Origin: Clostridia bacterium
GTDB lineage: Bacteria; Bacillota; Clostridia; Oscillospirales; CAG-272
Assembly (NCBI GenBank): GCA_017621655.1
Contig: JAGASS010000003.1
Span: forward strand, 1-33,079
DNA: 33,079 nt
Direction of reading: 5' to 3'
Shown here one piece after another: positions 25,401 to 31,170 of this stretch (position 1 is the stretch's first letter; each line of letters begins with the position of its first letter). Below the pieces are notes generated by a model. That model was given only the letters and a program-made list of their open reading frames with translations, searched no databases and had not been told where the DNA came from. Made by a program: the position numbers and the translations under genes.

Positions 25401-25537
25401 GCTTCATCCTTAACTATAACTACTACGACGTAACCGTCGAAGAGCTTGGCGAGACCGTAATTGAAAAGCTCGGATACGTTGTGCTTAACGCAGACGGCGA
25501 AGTAGTGATCAACAGCAGAGAGGAGGCGGCAGCATGA
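22439..25537 (+). CDS. Secreted DUF5696 protein, probable glycosidase-like fold
   Basis: This 1032-residue secreted protein has a signal peptide at 1-32 (AFCMLLGTLSVISALPVFAA). A beta-rich region spans about 55-540 and includes NYTGYTMFPDGSGTLTRFED. A region at about 555-895 has alternating strands and helices like a TIM barrel (IQLYIESLGAMD, INNLVFKLTGF, FEIYLDADFSYTY, LLVIAPSSFESIF, YDMMVDGGNAYA, IPFFALVYHGYLNYAG). A Lys/Asp/Glu-rich helix follows at 903-945, then a small beta domain. I recognise the family as DUF5696 from similar transporter clusters. The glycosidase idea is inference from the layout. ATG 22439 is 9 bp after AAGGAG; ATG 22433 is too close to it. The stop overlaps the next gene (ATGA). 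Confidence 0.78.
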   Translation: MKTYKKFLSAVMAFCMLLGTLSVISALPVFAAEETETPQEPINAADFFTLGFDSKEEKVASMDLMAERYGYKLYAEPLTGEVAIVNTQTGDILTTNPYDVGNIKADDSVKKMLLSQLIINFESVDGKIQAKDLYSFEYAAELKQIKAKPIKNGVRVEYVIGKQETRYLFPDQIEKERFENEILAMIPYDPDTYDNKTATYEEKLARQHYNKIKASYVLKDPTDENLPESILVGMLKQYPVLDKTTDIGKSSPVEALYVFDTKASMKLKNEIEYIIKLYCPNYTYEDREYDHELCKYEEKRENPVQFRVALEYYIDETGLRVRLPANGIRYDQSAFRLNKITCLPYMGAANSNYTGYTMFPDGSGTLTRFEDVKSSGQSFTLYASAYGQDHVYRNEAKMVKNAMPMRMPVFGLVEDTQHTVTDEATGESSTYIRKSGYFAIIEEGEALATLRAMHGEKGHHYYATSIEFDPTQKDTFSLSSIVSVGGNGSITSILDRRYTGNFTIRYIMLSDLEYCANNGIDTTGCYDTSYLGMALAYRQRLISSGALVDEKLAAGDIQLYIESLGAMDVQEKFLSIPITVKKALTTFNDVKKIHKELGEEGINNLVFKLTGFMNGGLKSTIANQIDVEKVVGGNKGLKNLQKYANENNFEIYLDADFSYTYKDTMFDGFSRDKDALRAIDGRFVQKQQYDAVLQKFTSTGLLVIAPSSFESIFGKLNKDAKKLNLEGLALGALGSDLSSDFDEDEPYNREDSKAQIIETLNKVRNAGYDMMVDGGNAYAVKYAKHILNIPLVSSRRAQASEEIPFFALVYHGYLNYAGSATNMAGDIRHEMLKILENGANPYFILVYRNAEKLKQDKELSKYYAISYQNWKEDIVETYTKLNAALSPVKSSTIVYHGFLTGMRVPTAEELEADKLDKIQSDKEQADKEQADKEDAEREEQLKDHLGNNYIKNETETDDSAANSTTSTVSKYLVDNGLIVKVTFENGYSFILNYNYYDVTVEELGETVIEKLGYVVLNADGEVVINSREEAAA

Positions 25538-26517
25538 CGGTTGTAACTAAAAGAAGAAGAAAAGTCGCAAGAAAACGCGGAAAAATAGTTTCGCTCGACA
25601 GAAAAAAGGCAAGAGCCGGTTGGCTGTTCGTCCTTCCCTTTATTATCGGACTTCTTCTCATATACCTTCCGATAGTATTTGACTCGCTCACCTACAGCTT
25701 TAATAAGATAGTTCCCCTTAAGGGCGGCGCATACCGCCTCGATCCCGTTGGATTTGAGAATTATCAGAAGGCACTTCAGAATCCCGACTTTACGAAGGTG
25801 CTTATCGCAGGCGTAAAGGACCTCGTGTTCGATATTCCGGCAATAGTAATATTCTCGCTCTTCGTAGCGGTGCTTTTGAACAAAAAGATCTTCGGACGTG
25901 CAGCATTCCGTGCGATATTCTTCATTCCCGTCATTCTTTCTACGGGTCTTATCAGTGAAATATCTCACTCGGCAATGGCAGGCGAGAGCTATATGGGCTC
26001 CTCCGGAACGGTAGACGACGGATCGGGCCAAGGCGGAAGCGGCGCGTCACAAATAGTGTCGATGACCGACTTCAGATGGCTGTTCCAGAACATGCAGGTC
26101 GGCGGCGGTCTGCTCAAGTACGTTACGGGTATCGTAAACGACATCTATAACATAATCAACCGTTCGGGCGTTCAGATGCTTATCTTCCTTGCAGGCCTTC
26201 AGTCCATCTCCCCTGCGATCTACGAGTCCTGCTCGATAGACGGCGCGACGGGATGGGAGACCTTCTGGAAGATAACCTTCCCGATGATAAGCCCGATGAT
26301 CCTCGTAAATGCGATATATACGGTCATCGACTCCTTCACGTCGAGCGATAGCCAGATAATGTCGTATATCTCGAGAATGTACGGCGACGTTATGAACGGC
26401 GGCGGACCTGAAGTTTCTACCGCGATGTCGTGGATCTACTTCTCGATAGTTATAGGAATAATTGCTCTGGTAGCGGCGCTCCTTTCGGCGTACGTATTCT
26501 ATCAGAGACGTGATTAA
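25534..26517 (+). CDS. Carbohydrate ABC transporter permease, MalF type (pair 2)
   Basis: This 327-residue permease begins with a very basic N-terminus (KRRRKVARKRGK), has its first helix at WLFVLPFIIGLLLIYLPIVF, and its EAA loop at YESCSIDGATGWETFWKITF. Unusually, a Gly/Ser/Asp-rich insertion (about 149-174, with DDGSGQGGSGAS) interrupts the extracytoplasmic loop after the third helix. It may contact DUF5696 or the binding protein. Translation is coupled to DUF5696 by a 4-bp overlap. It is clearly different from the pair 1 permease, so it is not a recent duplication. Confidence 0.9.
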   Translation: MTVVTKRRRKVARKRGKIVSLDRKKARAGWLFVLPFIIGLLLIYLPIVFDSLTYSFNKIVPLKGGAYRLDPVGFENYQKALQNPDFTKVLIAGVKDLVFDIPAIVIFSLFVAVLLNKKIFGRAAFRAIFFIPVILSTGLISEISHSAMAGESYMGSSGTVDDGSGQGGSGASQIVSMTDFRWLFQNMQVGGGLLKYVTGIVNDIYNIINRSGVQMLIFLAGLQSISPAIYESCSIDGATGWETFWKITFPMISPMILVNAIYTVIDSFTSSDSQIMSYISRMYGDVMNGGGPEVSTAMSWIYFSIVIGIIALVAALLSAYVFYQRRD

Positions 26518-26531
26518 GGAGGGAAAACGGT

Positions 26532-27569
26532 ATGAATAAAGTAAACTCTCCGAAGATCAAAAGAGAATCCAAGAACAGAATAAAGGTCGATTTTGAAAGA
26601 ACAAATTGGTTCAAGCGCTTCCGTTTGCGTTTCCTTACCGGAACTGCAATATCGAAGGGTCTGACCTGGATCTTCAGATTCGTTCTTCTTCTCGGAATCT
26701 CTTACGTCATTCTCTTCCCGTTCTATACGAAGATCGCATCTTCCTTTATGGGACGCGAAGACTTCATCGACGTAACCGTTAAGCTTATTCCGAAGAGACC
26801 CACGCTCGACACTTATAAAGCGGTAATCGAGAATCAGGGCTATCTTGACGGACTTTTCGGCACGGCAACGCTTTCGCTCGTGTGTGCGCTTTTGCAGACG
26901 TTCGTGTGTGCAATAATCGGATACGGATTTGCAAAGTATAAGTTCAAGGGCAGAAAGCTGCTCTTTGCGCTTGTCATCTTCACGATGGTAATTCCGCACC
27001 AGACACTCAGACACTCGATGTTCATGAGATTCCAGAACTTCGACATCGGAATCGGTGATTTCGGAATTTTGAAGATGCTGGGGCTCAATCAGATAGAGCT
27101 GACCGGATCCTTTACGCCAATGGTCATGCTTTCGCTGACTGGTCTTGCGTTCAAGAACGGACTGTTCATATTCATGTTCAGACAGTTCTTCTCGGGCGTG
27201 CCGGATGAGCTTGAGGAGTCGGCGTACATCGACGGCTATGGTCCGTTCAAGACGTTCTTCAAGATCATTCTCCCGATCTCGATCCCGATGCTGATAACGG
27301 TATTCCTGTTCTCGTTTGCATGGCAGTGGACGGATAATTTCTACGTCAGTCTGTTCGGTATAATCGATAACAAGGACATCTTCCTTCTCAATGAGATCCA
27401 GGGTATTCCCGGAATACTGAACGTCAAGGGCTATCCGGGTGAGGCACTGTTCACAGCGGCGGTATACAGCACTGAGGCGATCCTCATAATGCTCCCGCTT
27501 GTAATAATCTACCTCTTCTGCCAGAAGTACCTTGTTCAGGGTATCGAACGCTCCGGTATCGTCGGCTAA
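26532..27569 (+). CDS. Carbohydrate ABC transporter permease, MalG type (pair 2)
   Basis: This 345-residue permease has a 45-residue basic cytoplasmic head before the first helix (GLTWIFRFVLLLGISYVILF) and the EAA loop EESAYIDGYGPFKTFFKIILPISIP. It is longer than the pair 1 MalG-like protein, mainly at the N-terminus. It is the last gene of the 12-kb operon. The start follows AAGGAGG, 14 bp after the upstream stop. Like pair 1 it lacks a dedicated ATPase. Confidence 0.92.
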   Translation: MNKVNSPKIKRESKNRIKVDFERTNWFKRFRLRFLTGTAISKGLTWIFRFVLLLGISYVILFPFYTKIASSFMGREDFIDVTVKLIPKRPTLDTYKAVIENQGYLDGLFGTATLSLVCALLQTFVCAIIGYGFAKYKFKGRKLLFALVIFTMVIPHQTLRHSMFMRFQNFDIGIGDFGILKMLGLNQIELTGSFTPMVMLSLTGLAFKNGLFIFMFRQFFSGVPDELEESAYIDGYGPFKTFFKIILPISIPMLITVFLFSFAWQWTDNFYVSLFGIIDNKDIFLLNEIQGIPGILNVKGYPGEALFTAAVYSTEAILIMLPLVIIYLFCQKYLVQGIERSGIVG

Positions 27570-27578
27570 TTGCAAAAC

Positions 27579-27614
27579 AAAATCGCTCGTATGGTCTCAT
27601 ACGAGCGATTTTTT
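27579..27614 (+). terminator. Terminator of the 12-kb transport operon
   Basis: Perfect 15-bp stem AAAATCGCTCGTATG, loop GTCT, CATACGAGCGATTTT, then TT. It lies 9 bp after the last stop codon. Confidence 0.92.
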
Positions 27615-27639
27615 GATTGCTTATAGGAAATGCAAAATT

Positions 27640-27667
27640 AAAAAGCGCTTCGAAAGAAGCGCTTTTC
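27640..27667 (-). terminator. Terminator-like hairpin behind a tRNA remnant
   Basis: Perfect 11-bp stem AAAAGCGCTTC, loop GAAA, GAAGCGCTTTT. On the minus strand it ends in TTTTTAATTTT, in the position a tRNA terminator would take behind the remnant at 27671. Confidence 0.75.
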
Positions 27668-27670
27668 ATC

Positions 27671-27790
27671 GTGTGGGTGACAGGGGTCAAGAACCGGCTT
27701 TTCGGGGAATGATATTGTGATTTTGATCGTTTCCGTGCGAAAAGCTGTCTTTCGCCAAGGCGAAAGAGAGAACCGACCGTGATAGCTCTC
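27671..27790 (-). pseudogene. tRNA-Leu-like remnant split by an insert
   Basis: On the plus strand, GTGTGGGTGACAGGGGTC (27671-27688) then GAACC (27691) matches the 3' part of the intact tRNA (GTGCGGGTAGCAGGGGTC, GAACC). After about 75 unrelated bases, GAACCGACCGTGA (27770-27782) resembles the tRNA variable-loop side (GACCGTGAAG). GAACCG borders the insert on both sides. The insert contains the hairpin CTTTCGCC-AA-GGCGAAAG. No functional tRNA can be folded from it. Confidence 0.55.
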
Positions 27791-27793
27791 ATG

Positions 27794-27833
27794 ATGATTA
27801 AAAGAGGAGGCGAATGCCTCCTCTTTTAATCAT
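27794..27833 (-). terminator. Terminator of tRNA-Leu
   Basis: An 18-bp perfect stem with loop ATTC: arms 27794-27811 and 27816-27833, with GAGGAGGC/GCCTCCTC at the core and AAAA/TTTT flanks. It could serve both strands. Confidence 0.8.
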
Positions 27834-27919
27834 GGTGCGGGTAGCAGGGGTCGAACCTGTATGACCGTGAAGTCACTAGAACCTGAATCTAGCGCGTCTG
27901 CCAATTCCGCCATACCCGC
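27833..27919 (-). tRNA. tRNA-Leu(CAG)
   Basis: This 87-nt gene has an encoded CCA end. The acceptor stem is GCGGGTA/TACCCGC with discriminator A. The anticodon arm CTAGA-TTCAGGT-TCTAG gives anticodon CAG. It has the long variable arm TGACTTCACGGTCA expected of class II tRNA-Leu, and T arm ACAGG-TTCGACC-CCTG. It reads CUG codons. Its only visible promoter lies about 180 bp upstream, beyond a partial copy of its own 5' end. Confidence 0.97.
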
Positions 27920-27960
27920 ATATTTAATTGTAATTATTGATGTTGCGAGTATCCGCGAAG

Positions 27961-28075
27961 CTCCCATATTTGGCAGCCGCGCGCGTGTCTGCAGAAGAAC
28001 GCAAGCGTTCTAGACAAGAACACTTCGTGTTCTCGCTTCGCCGTTTCACGGCTCGTTCCGCCATACCCGCATATT
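27961..28075 (-). pseudogene. Partial tRNA-Leu 5' copy followed by a hairpin array
   Basis: TTCCGCCATACCCGCATATT (28056-28075) is an exact 20-bp copy of 27905-27924, the 5' end of tRNA-Leu plus 5 bp upstream. After it, on the minus strand, come small perfect hairpins: GCCGTGAAACGGC, GAACACGAAGTGTTC and AGAACGCTTGCGTTCT. These are followed by CTGCAGACACGCGC, which resembles the D-arm region GGCAGACGCGC. It reads as a second tRNA-Leu whose D loop carries a hairpin insert and whose 3' part is lost. Confidence 0.55.
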
Positions 28076-28099
28076 CTATTAATCAACTTAACGGTAAGT

Positions 28100-28128
28100 A
28101 TTATATCATCCAAATCAAAGTTTGTCAA
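28100..28128 (-). promoter_or_regulatory. Consensus promoter for the tRNA-Leu region
   Basis: Minus strand: -35 TTGACA (28128-28123), 17-bp spacer, -10 TATAAT (28105-28100). The first sequence transcribed is the partial tRNA copy, then the hairpins, then the intact tRNA. Confidence 0.85.
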
Positions 28129-28193
28129 GAGCAGATTGGAAGTTTTCGTATGATGGGGGATAAGCGCAAAACGATGTTGCTTTGCTTAAAAAC

Positions 28194-28217
28194 GGCGGGA
28201 GCAAGCCCCCGCCCTAC
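28194..28217. repeat. Empty GC-rich shell hairpin (no module B)
   Basis: GGCGGG (28194-28199), AGCAAGCC, CCCGCC (28208-28213), CTACAA. It matches 12808 and the shell of 3927. Confidence 0.68.
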
Positions 28218-28271
28218 AAAATCGCGGCAAAAAGATTTGGTTAGCTGTAATAGAGCGAACGTGGGAGCGAC

Positions 28272-28348
28272 GGGGCGTTGAGGTGAGGGGTTCCCTAAAA
28301 CGAGTGAAGCGAGTTTTTGGGGTTCCCGAGGTTGTCGCCCCCTACAAT
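28272..28348. repeat. Nested hairpin repeat, family A shell with module B inside
   Basis: GGGGCGTTGAGG (28272-28283) and TGTCGCCCCCTACAA (from 28334) enclose a module B variant (GGGGTTCCCTAAAACGAG, GAGTTTTTGGGGTTCCC). Confidence 0.7.
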
Positions 28349-28377
28349 AACGTGGGAGCTACGATTAAACGTGGCGA

Positions 28378-28515
28378 ATTTTCCTTAAATCGAAAAGGGA
28401 ATCCAAAGGGGAAAACGTGTGCAGAATTTTGCGTAGGCAAAATTCAAACCCGTTGTCCCCTTGGTGTGCTTTCTTTTGCGAGCTTTTATTTGCACAAGCA
28501 AAGAAAAGCGGAAAC
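28378..28515. repeat. Intergenic hairpin repeat, family D
   Basis: CCAAAGGGG (28403-28411) pairs with CCCCTTGG (28457-28464). Inside is the hairpin GAATTTTGC (28424-28432), loop GTAG, GCAAAATTC (28437-28445). Flanks match the copy at 10801 but the inner stem is different and still perfectly paired. Confidence 0.66.
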
Positions 28516-28527
28516 TACCGCTCCATA

Positions 28528-28557
28528 AGAAAAGCACCTCGAGAAAAGTGCTTTTCT
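28528..28557 (-). terminator. Hairpin after the AraC-type gene
   Basis: AGAAAAGCAC (28528-28537) pairs with GTGCTTTTCT (28548-28557). The T-rich end on the minus strand is modest, so termination may be weak. Confidence 0.6.
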
Positions 28558-28566
28558 GTTCACAAA

Positions 28567-29427
28567 TCAACTTGCGAGAAGGCGGAACTGCTTAGGTGTA
28601 CATCCCTTGATCTTTTTGAAGCATTTTATGAAATATCCGACGTCGTTGAAGCCGCAACGGAAGGCGATCTCAGTCACCGACATATTACTTCCGAAGAGCA
28701 TATTTGCCGCCTGCTCAATGCGGTAAAGGGAGAGGTAGTTTATAGGCGTTTGACGGGTATGGGAATGAAAAAAACGGCAGAAATAATTTTCATTCATTCC
28801 GACTATTTCGGCAAGCGTCGAGAGCTTTATCTCCTCCGAAAAATGCGTTTCAATATATTCAAGGACCTGCTTGAGCATATTGATCTTCTCAAACGTACCC
28901 GACGGGCTGTCGGAATTCTCGGTATAGTATTTATTTTCGAGAATGTAAGCAAACAGTCGCGTTATATTGCCGAGCGTCGACATTCTGCAAAAGCTTTCGG
29001 AGCAGTCGGGGGAGAATGCGGCGAATATTTCGCGCACGATACTGCATATCTCGCTGTCTTTTGATGTATAGAGCGTGCGCGGAATGTAAACGTTTCGGTA
29101 GAAAAGGCGAAACGCCTCGCGCACCGAAAGCACGTTAAGCACAAGCTCGTGAAGCCCGAAATTCAGGCACTGATACGAGCATTCGTCTGCGCTCGCGCTG
29201 TGCAGCGTACCGCCGCCCATAAGCAGCACTTCGCCCGCTTTTGCGGTGATGTGTTCGCCGTTTATTATAAAACCAACGCTTCCGCCGGTAACGTAAATAA
29301 GTTCCCATTCCTTGTGCCAGTGAAGCGGCATAACGTAAGGAGATCGCTTTGAATCAACAAGGTAATAAGCCACGGGAAAATTAAGCGTACCGTGCTGTTT
29401 GTTTTCGTTGTAGGAAAAATAATGCAT
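28567..29427 (-). CDS. AraC-family transcriptional regulator with cupin sensor domain
   Basis: This 286-residue cytosolic protein has an N-terminal cupin (about 15-100) with MPLHWHKEWELIYVTGGS and the GEVLLMGGGTLHSA strand, typical of sugar or metabolite-sensing AraC proteins. Two helix-turn-helix motifs follow at about 190-286 (LSTLAEIVGMNENYFCRFFHSH and MSVTEIAFRCGFNDVGYFIKCFKKIKG in parts). It diverges from the ASRT/M24/creatininase/DUF4432 operon and its promoter physically overlaps that operon's promoter, so it is the obvious candidate regulator. The ligand is unknown. Confidence 0.93.
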   Translation of the reverse strand: MHYFSYNENKQHGTLNFPVAYYLVDSKRSPYVMPLHWHKEWELIYVTGGSVGFIINGEHITAKAGEVLLMGGGTLHSASADECSYQCLNFGLHELVLNVLSVREAFRLFYRNVYIPRTLYTSKDSEICSIVREIFAAFSPDCSESFCRMSTLGNITRLFAYILENKYYTENSDSPSGTFEKINMLKQVLEYIETHFSEEIKLSTLAEIVGMNENYFCRFFHSHTRQTPINYLSLYRIEQAANMLFGSNMSVTEIAFRCGFNDVGYFIKCFKKIKGCTPKQFRLLAS

Positions 29428-29486
29428 TTTGTCCCTCTCTTTTTGCGAAATAATATGTCAAGGTGAATATTTTCCTATTTTTTTAC

Positions 29487-29515
29487 ATTATAACACTAGA
29501 CAAAAGAGATTTCAA
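29487..29515 (-). promoter_or_regulatory. Promoter of the AraC-type gene
   Basis: Minus strand: -35 TTGAAA (29515-29510), 17-bp spacer, -10 TATAAT (29492-29487). Confidence 0.75.
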
Positions 29516-29525
29516 GTGATAAAAT
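29497..29525 (+). promoter_or_regulatory. Promoter of the ASRT/M24/creatininase operon
   Basis: -35 TAGACA (29497-29502), 17-bp spacer, -10 TAAAAT (29520-29525). It shares 19 bp with the opposing AraC promoter. Confidence 0.72.
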
Positions 29526-29559
29526 ACATATGAATAAATATTTCTGGAGGAATAACTAT

Positions 29560-29922
29560 ATGGGTTACGGAAAGAAAGTATGGATATTTCCGGATGCCGA
29601 GCTTCCGCCTGTCGGCGTAAACTGCATTCCGGGACACGAGTCGATAATCATCACGAATACCGGTGACGCTGACGCACATATCCGTGTAACGTTCATTTAT
29701 ACGGATAAAGAGCCGATAAACGACGTCGTCGTTACGGTAGGCGCGAGGAGAGTCCGTTGCCTGCGCACAAACGAAGTAAAGGACTTCGGCGAGCGCACGG
29801 CAAAATTTGAAGAGCAGTATGCAATTATGCTCGAAAGCGACGTACCTGTCGTTGCACAGTACGGAAGAGCAGAGCCGAGAACGGTTGCTTTTTATACCAC
29901 TCCCGGTTATTGCTGCGATTAA
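29560..29922 (+). CDS. Anabaena sensory rhodopsin transducer (ASRT)-like protein
   Basis: This 120-residue all-beta protein is colinear with the ASRT family (Pfam PF07100). Shared features are the GHESIIITNTGDADAHIRVT core (residues 25-44), then YTDKEPI, VGARRVRCLRTNEV, and near the end SDVPVVAQYGRAEPR. ASRT was found as the soluble partner of a rhodopsin, but no rhodopsin is present here. Comparative work on the superfamily proposed small-molecule, possibly sugar, binding. It is first in a catabolic-type operon, so a metabolite-binding accessory is more likely than photosensing. The start is ATG 29560, 9 bp after GGAGG; the upstream ATG at 29530 lacks a site. Confidence 0.88.
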   Translation: MGYGKKVWIFPDAELPPVGVNCIPGHESIIITNTGDADAHIRVTFIYTDKEPINDVVVTVGARRVRCLRTNEVKDFGERTAKFEEQYAIMLESDVPVVAQYGRAEPRTVAFYTTPGYCCD

Positions 29923-29962
29923 CACAAAAAATCATTAATTTTCTTAAAAGGAGAAAAACATT

Positions 29963-31141
29963 ATGGCAAAGCACGGAACTATCAGAATTCCCGACTACGA
30001 GTACGTAGAAAGACGTATGAGAGCTGCAGAGCTTATCAAGCAGGCAGGACTTGACGTTCTTATCGTAAACTCGAACGAAGCAGACTATGCAAACGCCCGC
30101 TATTTCTCGGGCTTCTGGCCGCTTTTCGAAAGATGCGGCGTAGCTATCGCACCTACGGGTGACGCAGCACTTATGGTCGGTCCCGAGAGCCGTATTTTCG
30201 CGGCAGACCGTTCCAAGATCGAAAAGATCTTCGTTCTCAAGGAATACAGAGAGAGCGCAGACCCCGCATATCCTGAGCTTATCCCCGATACCTTTGCTGA
30301 CGTTATGAAGGCGATCGGCGTAACGGGCAAGAAGCTTCGCATCGGTGTTGCAAGCTACCTTGACACCTCCGTTATCATCATGGAAGGTATCCGCGCAGCA
30401 TTCCCCGAGGCAGAGATCGTAAGAGCAGACAGCATCATGGTTTCGCTCCGTCAGATCAAGACCGCAAATGAGATCGCATGTCTTCGTGAGGGCTACCGCA
30501 TTGCAGAGCTTGCTTCTCAGCAGGTTATCAAGGAGATCCAGCCCGGTATGACCGAGCTTCAGATGGTCGGCGTAGCACAGAGAGTTGTATACGAGCAGGG
30601 CGCAGAGTACGAGGGACTTCCTATGTACGTATTCTCCGAGGCATCTACCCGTCACGCAATCTCCCGTTCTAGCTACAGACAGTTCGAGAAGGGCGACATC
30701 GTTCAGCTTAACCTTTCCGCTAAGATCGACGGTTATTCCGCAGCTATCGGTTATCCGATCGTTCTCGGTAAGCTCGAGGGCAAGCGCAGAGAAGTCGTTA
30801 TGTTCGGTCTTGAGGCACACAGATGGACCGAAAAGCAGGTCAAGGCAGGCATTCCCGCCGCCGACGTTGCTAAGGGCTTCTACGACTACTTCGTAAAGAA
30901 CGGCTACAAGGATAACTTCGTATACGGACCGCTTCACGGTACCGGTATGATCGAGGTTGAAGCACCCTGGTGCGAGACCAGCTCTACCTACGACCTCAAG
31001 CCCAACATGACCTTCCAGATAGACACCTACATTTCTTCCGATACGTTCGGTGTTCGTTGGGAAAAGGGTATTGCAGTAACCGAGACCGGTTGTGACGTTC
31101 TTTCCCCTGAGATCGGTACTCTTTACGAGCTCGAATTCTAA
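29963..31141 (+). CDS. Creatinase-like M24 family protein lacking metal-ligand aspartates
   Basis: This 392-residue protein has a creatinase-type N-terminal domain (about 15-155) and a C-terminal pita-bread M24 domain. In metal-dependent members two Asp lie 11 residues apart in the pattern D-x-G...GY-x-x-D. Here the positions are N250 (VQLNLSA) and A261 (GYSAA). H325 (LHGTG) and the late Glu in GVRWEKG remain, while the EPG-type Glu is Asp (FQIDTY). Creatinase itself is a metal-free pita-bread enzyme with a similar LSLN...GYYTA segment, so amidinohydrolase-like C-N hydrolysis is possible. Ordinary aminopeptidase activity is unlikely. It lies 40 bp after the ASRT-like gene with AAAGGAG. Confidence 0.85.
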   Translation: MAKHGTIRIPDYEYVERRMRAAELIKQAGLDVLIVNSNEADYANARYFSGFWPLFERCGVAIAPTGDAALMVGPESRIFAADRSKIEKIFVLKEYRESADPAYPELIPDTFADVMKAIGVTGKKLRIGVASYLDTSVIIMEGIRAAFPEAEIVRADSIMVSLRQIKTANEIACLREGYRIAELASQQVIKEIQPGMTELQMVGVAQRVVYEQGAEYEGLPMYVFSEASTRHAISRSSYRQFEKGDIVQLNLSAKIDGYSAAIGYPIVLGKLEGKRREVVMFGLEAHRWTEKQVKAGIPAADVAKGFYDYFVKNGYKDNFVYGPLHGTGMIEVEAPWCETSSTYDLKPNMTFQIDTYISSDTFGVRWEKGIAVTETGCDVLSPEIGTLYELEF

Positions 31142-31170
31142 TATCACTTCCGAGTGAGGAGATAATCTAT

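Noticed and set aside
27905..28075. Prophage or integrative element attachment site at tRNA-Leu
   Set aside because: The 20-bp direct repeat covers the 5' end of the tRNA, not the usual 3' end, and the enclosed 130 bp contain no integrase or gene.
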